From Rhodospirillales bacterium (GTDB lineage: Bacteria > Pseudomonadota > Alphaproteobacteria > Rhodospirillales_A > JACZKS01): a stretch of DNA of 30,262 nucleotides. Both the position numbers and the translations under genes were made by a program. Below are positions 26,793-30,262 of the stretch, piece by piece. The notes under the pieces were generated by a model. The model made no database searches, had not been told where the DNA came from, and saw only the letters and a program-made list of their open reading frames with translations. Each line of letters begins with the position of its first letter. Position 1 is the first letter of the stretch. The DNA lies in assembly GCA_018648445.1 (NCBI GenBank), contig JABGRG010000045.1:1-30262 (forward strand), in the 5' to 3' direction.

Positions 26793-27896
26793 CTACTGGA
26801 CGACGATCCGGGGCGCGTTGGCTTCGGCGTCGGCCAGTTCGGCCTCGGCCTTGGCCCAGACTTTATCGGCGATTTCAATGTACGCCTTGGCGTGGGCCGA
26901 ATCGGGATCGGAAACGACGATCGGCTTGCCCGCGTCAGACGTCTCGCGGATGGCGATGTCCAGCGGAATTTCACCCAGACAGTCGATGCCCATGATGCCC
27001 GCTTCCTCGCGCGCGCCGCCGTGGTTGAAAATGTCGGTCCGTTCGCCGCAATGGGGGCAGGCGAAATAGCTCATGTTTTCGACGATGCCGAAAACCGGAA
27101 CGCTGACCTTGCGGAACATGTTCAGGCCCTTGCGAGCATCGGCCAATGCAATGTCCTGGGGCGTCGAAACGATGACCGCGCCGGTCAGCGGCACGCGCTG
27201 GGCCATGGTCAGTTGCGCATCTCCCGTGCCCGGCGGCATGTCGACGATCATGACATCCAGCGGATCCCACGCGACGTCGCGCATCATCTGTTCTAATGCG
27301 CTCATGACCATCGGGCCGCGCCAGATGATGGGGGTTTCCTCTTCCACCAGGAAGCCCATGGACATGCATTGCACGCCGTAATTTTCCATGGCGTTCAGGG
27401 TGCGTCCGTCGCTGGAGCCGGGCTGGCCGGAAATATCCAGAAGGCGCGGGATCGACGGGCCGTAGATGTCGGCGTCGAGAATGCCGACCTTGAGGCCTTT
27501 CTGCGCCAGACCGAGCGCGATGTTCACGGCCGTCGTTGACTTGCCGACGCCGCCCTTGCCGGACGCGACGGCGATGATGGAACGCACCTGCGGCATCAGC
27601 GGCCCTTCGGCCTGTGTTGCCGACGGGCGCTGCCCATCGTCGGCTGCTTTCTCGGCCGTTAGAACCACGGTCGCGGTCAGAACGCCGGGAAGGGCATGAA
27701 CGATATCCTCGGCGGATTTGCGAAGCGGTTCCATCCGGGGGCCGCGTTCGGGCTCAACCTGGATGGCGAACGAGACATGGCCCTGACGGACTTGAAGGCC
27801 TGTAACCATGCCGAGACTGACGATGTCCTGCTGCTTTTCTTCGTCGATGACCGTGCTCAGGGCATCGATGACTTGGTCTTCGGTGACTTGCGCCAT
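26793..27896 (-). CDS. Mrp/ApbC family iron-sulfur cluster carrier ATPase
   Basis: 367 residues. The N-terminal DUF59/MIP18-like domain (about 1-80) is followed by the P-loop ATPase domain with deviant Walker A GKGGVGKST (113-121), DADIYGPS and a DMPPGTGD motif. CPHC at 280-283 supplies the bridging cluster cysteines at a dimer interface. Mrp/ApbC proteins hold and deliver Fe-S clusters to apo-proteins in the cytoplasm. The start is the ATG at 27896 with GGAG 9 bases upstream; a longer TTG start at 27911 would include that site. It is divergent from hflK. Confidence 0.94.
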   Translation of the reverse strand: MAQVTEDQVIDALSTVIDEEKQQDIVSLGMVTGLQVRQGHVSFAIQVEPERGPRMEPLRKSAEDIVHALPGVLTATVVLTAEKAADDGQRPSATQAEGPLMPQVRSIIAVASGKGGVGKSTTAVNIALGLAQKGLKVGILDADIYGPSIPRLLDISGQPGSSDGRTLNAMENYGVQCMSMGFLVEEETPIIWRGPMVMSALEQMMRDVAWDPLDVMIVDMPPGTGDAQLTMAQRVPLTGAVIVSTPQDIALADARKGLNMFRKVSVPVFGIVENMSYFACPHCGERTDIFNHGGAREEAGIMGIDCLGEIPLDIAIRETSDAGKPIVVSDPDSAHAKAYIEIADKVWAKAEAELADAEANAPRIVVQ

Positions 27897-27945
27897 CCTT
27901 GATTTCTCCACAAATTAGATCGATATCGATGGGCAACGGGTATTG

Positions 27946-27994
27946 TATCTACGTTGCGCGGCCCACCAAGCTGGCTTATAAGGCAGCGTAGATA
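27946..27994. promoter_or_regulatory. Inverted repeat and candidate promoter region between mrp and hflK
   Basis: TATCTACGTTGC (27946-27957) and GCAGCGTAGATA (27983-27994) form a 12-bp inverted repeat with one mismatch and a 25-base gap. Between them TTGCGC (27954-27959) and TATAAG (27977-27982) are 17 bp apart and could form the hflK promoter. The repeat would flank that promoter. Confidence 0.45.
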
Positions 27995-28065
27995 TACGTA
28001 CCTGTTGTGAAAAATCAAAGCCCAATTGAACATCGTTTGAGCGAAAGCGAAGAGGACGAATAGTT

Positions 28066-29184
28066 ATGGCATGGAATCCACAGGGCGGCGGCCCCTGGGG
28101 CGGCGGTGGTGGTCAAGGCCCGTGGGGTGGCCGTGGACCAAGCGGTTCAGGACCCCGGCCTCCCGACATCGAAGATCTAATTCGCCAGGGGCAGGATCGT
28201 TTCAAACGCTTTCTTCCCGGTGGCATGGGCGCAGGCAAGGGCCTTATCATTGCGATTGTCGCGGTGCTGACCCTGTGGCTGGGCGTCGGCGGCACCTTCA
28301 AGGTGGAGCCCGACGAACAAGGCATTGGCCTTTTGTTTGGCAAGTTTTCGGCCCGGATGGGTCCGGGCCTGCATTGGTTCCCGCCCTCGCCCATCGGCAC
28401 CGTATATAAGCCGAGCGTGACCCGCGTGAACCGTGTTCAAGTCGGTTTTCGTTCGGGCGGGCAGGGCACGCGATCAACAGCCCCGCGCGCGGTTCCGCAG
28501 GAAAGTCTGATGCTGACCGGCGACGAGAACATCATCGACGTTCAGTCGGTGGTTTTCTGGGTTATCAGTGATGCCGAGAAATTCCTGTTCAATATCCGCA
28601 ACCCCGAACAGACCGTTAAGGACGCTTCCGAAGCGGCGTTGCGCGAGATGATCGGCAAGAACGAGTTCGAATTCGCCCGTACCCAGGGCCGTGCGGCCAT
28701 CGAAAAGGAAGGCCAGGAACTCATTCAACAAATTCTTGATGATTACGGCGCAGGCATTTTGGTGACCCGTGTTCAACTTCAGAAAATTGATCCGCCGGGC
28801 AACGTGCTGGATGCTTTCCGCGACGTTCAGGCGGCCCGCGCCGATAAGGAGCGCGCCGTCAACGAAGCGACCGCCTATTTGAACGAAAATGTTCAGAAAG
28901 CCGAGGGTGAAGCCCAGCGGATTATCAAGGGCGCTGAAGCCTACAAGGAACAGAAAATTGCCATCGCAACCGGTGAAGCGCAACGTTTCCTGTCGGTCTA
29001 TAAAGAGTACCTGAACGAGAAAAATGTGACCACACGGCGCATTTATCTGGAAACCATGAAGTCGATCATGGAAGGCATGGACAAAGTGCTGATTGACAGC
29101 AACGTGGGTGGATCGGGCGTGGTTCCGTACCTGCCGCTTAACGAATTGACCCGTGGTTCGGGTTCCAAAGCGGGAGGGCAATAG
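28066..29184 (+). CDS. hflK: HflK, FtsH protease modulator subunit
   Basis: 372 residues. A Gly/Pro/Trp-rich N-terminus (about 1-32) is followed by one membrane segment (59-77) and an SPFH/prohibitin domain with VEPDEQGIGLLFGKF and GPGLHWFPPSP, then a charged coiled coil (about 250-320). HflK with HflC forms a membrane complex that surrounds and modulates FtsH. GAGGA lies 10 bases before the ATG. hflC follows after 2 bp. Confidence 0.96.
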   Translation: MAWNPQGGGPWGGGGGQGPWGGRGPSGSGPRPPDIEDLIRQGQDRFKRFLPGGMGAGKGLIIAIVAVLTLWLGVGGTFKVEPDEQGIGLLFGKFSARMGPGLHWFPPSPIGTVYKPSVTRVNRVQVGFRSGGQGTRSTAPRAVPQESLMLTGDENIIDVQSVVFWVISDAEKFLFNIRNPEQTVKDASEAALREMIGKNEFEFARTQGRAAIEKEGQELIQQILDDYGAGILVTRVQLQKIDPPGNVLDAFRDVQAARADKERAVNEATAYLNENVQKAEGEAQRIIKGAEAYKEQKIAIATGEAQRFLSVYKEYLNEKNVTTRRIYLETMKSIMEGMDKVLIDSNVGGSGVVPYLPLNELTRGSGSKAGGQ

Positions 29185-29186
29185 TC

Positions 29187-30065
29187 ATGCGCGCTAGTCA
29201 ATTGGCAATTGGTGTTGTCGTAATCGTTCTGGGCCTGCTGGCTTTTTCGACTTTGTACACGGTTCATCAGGCCGAACAGGCGATCGTGTTGCAGTTCGGC
29301 AAGCCGGTCAACGTGGTCAAGGAACCGGGGCTGCACTTCAAGATCCCGTTCGTTCAGAACGTTCAGACCTTCGATCAACGCGTTCTCGATTTCGACGCGG
29401 CGGCCGAGGAAGTTCCCACCCGTGACCAAAAGCAGCTGGTTGTTGACGCGTTCGCGCGTTACCGGATTGTCGATCCGTTGATGTTTTTCCAGACGGTCAA
29501 CAACATCGCGGGCATGGAAAATCGGCTGGGCAGCGTCATCAACGCCTCGCTTCGTGAGGTTTTCGGCGATGTCGCTTTGGCCCGTTTGCTGACCCAGGAA
29601 CGCTCGGCTTTGATGAAAGTGATCGCCGAGCGGGTCAACGAGGAAGGCGAGGCCTTCGGCATCAACGTTATCGACGTGCGTATCAAGCGCGTTGATTTGC
29701 CGGAGGAAAACAGTCAGGCGATTTTCAACCGGATGCAGACCCAGCGTGAACAGGCGGCCCGTAAGATCAGGGCCGAGGGCGGCAAGGAGTCCAAGCGTAT
29801 CCACGCCGACGCCGACAAGCAGCGCACGGTTATTGAAGCCAACGCCCATATGCAGTCTGAAATCCTGCGTGGTGAAGGCGAGGCCGGGGCACAGAAAATC
29901 TACAACGATGCCTATGGCCGCGATCAGAAATTCTTCGATTTCTGGGTGTCCATGGACGCGTTGCGGCAAGGCTTGCAGGGTGGAAACACTCGATACGTCG
30001 GGCCGCCCGATAACGACTTCTTCCGTTTCTTCGGTGACATCACCGGCGGGGCGGAAAAGAAGTAG
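29187..30065 (+). CDS. hflC: HflC, FtsH protease modulator subunit
   Basis: 292 residues. An N-terminal membrane segment (about 3-24) is followed by the SPFH domain with VHQAEQAIVLQFGKP and EPGLHFKIPFVQNV, and by KAR-rich coiled-coil sequence (INRMQTQREQAARKIRAE-like, about 188-220). It partners HflK; the two genes are 2 bp apart and GGAGGG overlaps the end of hflK. The C-terminus ends near a terminator-like hairpin. Confidence 0.96.
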   Translation: MRASQLAIGVVVIVLGLLAFSTLYTVHQAEQAIVLQFGKPVNVVKEPGLHFKIPFVQNVQTFDQRVLDFDAAAEEVPTRDQKQLVVDAFARYRIVDPLMFFQTVNNIAGMENRLGSVINASLREVFGDVALARLLTQERSALMKVIAERVNEEGEAFGINVIDVRIKRVDLPEENSQAIFNRMQTQREQAARKIRAEGGKESKRIHADADKQRTVIEANAHMQSEILRGEGEAGAQKIYNDAYGRDQKFFDFWVSMDALRQGLQGGNTRYVGPPDNDFFRFFGDITGGAEKK

Positions 30066-30089
30066 TGCGATCCGTGTAAGAAAATAGCG

Positions 30090-30121
30090 AAAGGCGTCGG
30101 CTTGTCCGGCGCCTTTTCGTT
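30090..30121 (+). terminator. Probable rho-independent terminator after hflC
   Basis: AAAGGCGTCGG (30090-30100) pairs over 11 bp, with one G-U pair, to CCGGCGCCTTT (30106-30116), with a 5-base loop and then TCGTT. The T run is short, so termination may be partial, which would still allow some reading into the DUF2065 gene. Confidence 0.7.
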
Positions 30122-30142
30122 GAAGGGAAGGGGGGGGGGAAC

Positions 30143-30262
30143 ATGTCGGACTTGATTGTCGCCGTGGGATTGGCGATCACGCTGGAAGGCGCGCTGTATG
30201 CCCTCTTTCCCGACGGCATGAAGCGCATGATGGCCATGGTGCAGCAACAGCCCTCGAACCAG
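30143..30262 (+). CDS. DUF2065 family membrane protein (truncated by window end)
   Basis: Forty codons are visible and the gene runs off the right edge. MSDLIVAVGLAITLEGALYA is a membrane helix, followed by LFPDGMKRMMAMVQQ, the pattern of the short DUF2065 (YjeT-like) family, about 60 residues long. A GAAGGGAAGG-rich site precedes the ATG. The family usually follows hflKC, as here. Function unknown. Confidence 0.85.
   Translation, partial: MSDLIVAVGLAITLEGALYALFPDGMKRMMAMVQQQPSNQ

Overview
The window looks like chromosomal DNA of an alphaproteobacterium, most likely a Rhodospirillales-type lineage (the order is an inference). The strongest sign is a circularly permuted two-piece tmRNA gene, the form typical of alphaproteobacterial chromosomes. 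It sits next to an alpha-type SspB adaptor. The zinc-free type of ribosomal protein L36, the mrp / hflK-hflC / DUF2065 order and the glycolate oxidase genes fit the same assignment. The DNA is moderately GC-rich and densely coded on both strands. I see no insertion sequence, prophage, CRISPR array or tRNA.

Layout. 1-7.0 kb: the 3' part of a very large hybrid sensor kinase with one partial and four complete periplasmic solute-binding (Venus flytrap) modules, a membrane segment, PAS, HisKA, HATPase, a degenerate receiver, an intact receiver and an HPt domain. A receiver-adenylyl cyclase gene follows, 54 bp on. 7.1-7.5 kb: a small STAS/SpoIIAA-like protein. 7.6-10.7 kb: a thiamine-diphosphate enzyme and a NIPSNAP protein on the minus strand, divergent from a Gfo/Idh/MocA oxidoreductase. 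10.7-11.0 kb: rpmJ with a clear promoter and terminator. 11.1-15.7 kb: glcE, glcF, a secreted TPR protein and a GlcD/LDHD-type FAD oxidase, then a large AsmA protein (15.75-19.1 kb).

19.1-24.05 kb is a minus-strand run. In transcription order it holds ssrA (tmRNA), sspB, class I fumarase, a C_GCAxxG_C_C protein, an alpha/beta hydrolase, a LysE exporter, a TfoX-N protein and a ribbon-helix-helix protein. Divergent from ssrA lie thyX and a second, atypical thiamine-diphosphate enzyme (24.2-26.8 kb). The Fe-S carrier gene mrp/apbC (minus) is divergent from hflK-hflC and a DUF2065 gene that runs off the right edge.

How the genes work together. The kinase and cyclase probably form one phosphorelay (HisKA, intact receiver, HPt, then the cyclase receiver) that converts periplasmic ligand signals into cAMP. 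GlcE, GlcF and the FAD oxidase probably form a membrane-linked 2-hydroxyacid (glycolate or D-lactate) dehydrogenase. ssrA and sspB supply the degradation tag and its ClpXP adaptor. HflK-HflC is the membrane complex that modulates FtsH. The kinase-cyclase relay is the best candidate for an undescribed system. The ssrA-sspB neighbourhood and the split glc locus are the next most interesting points.
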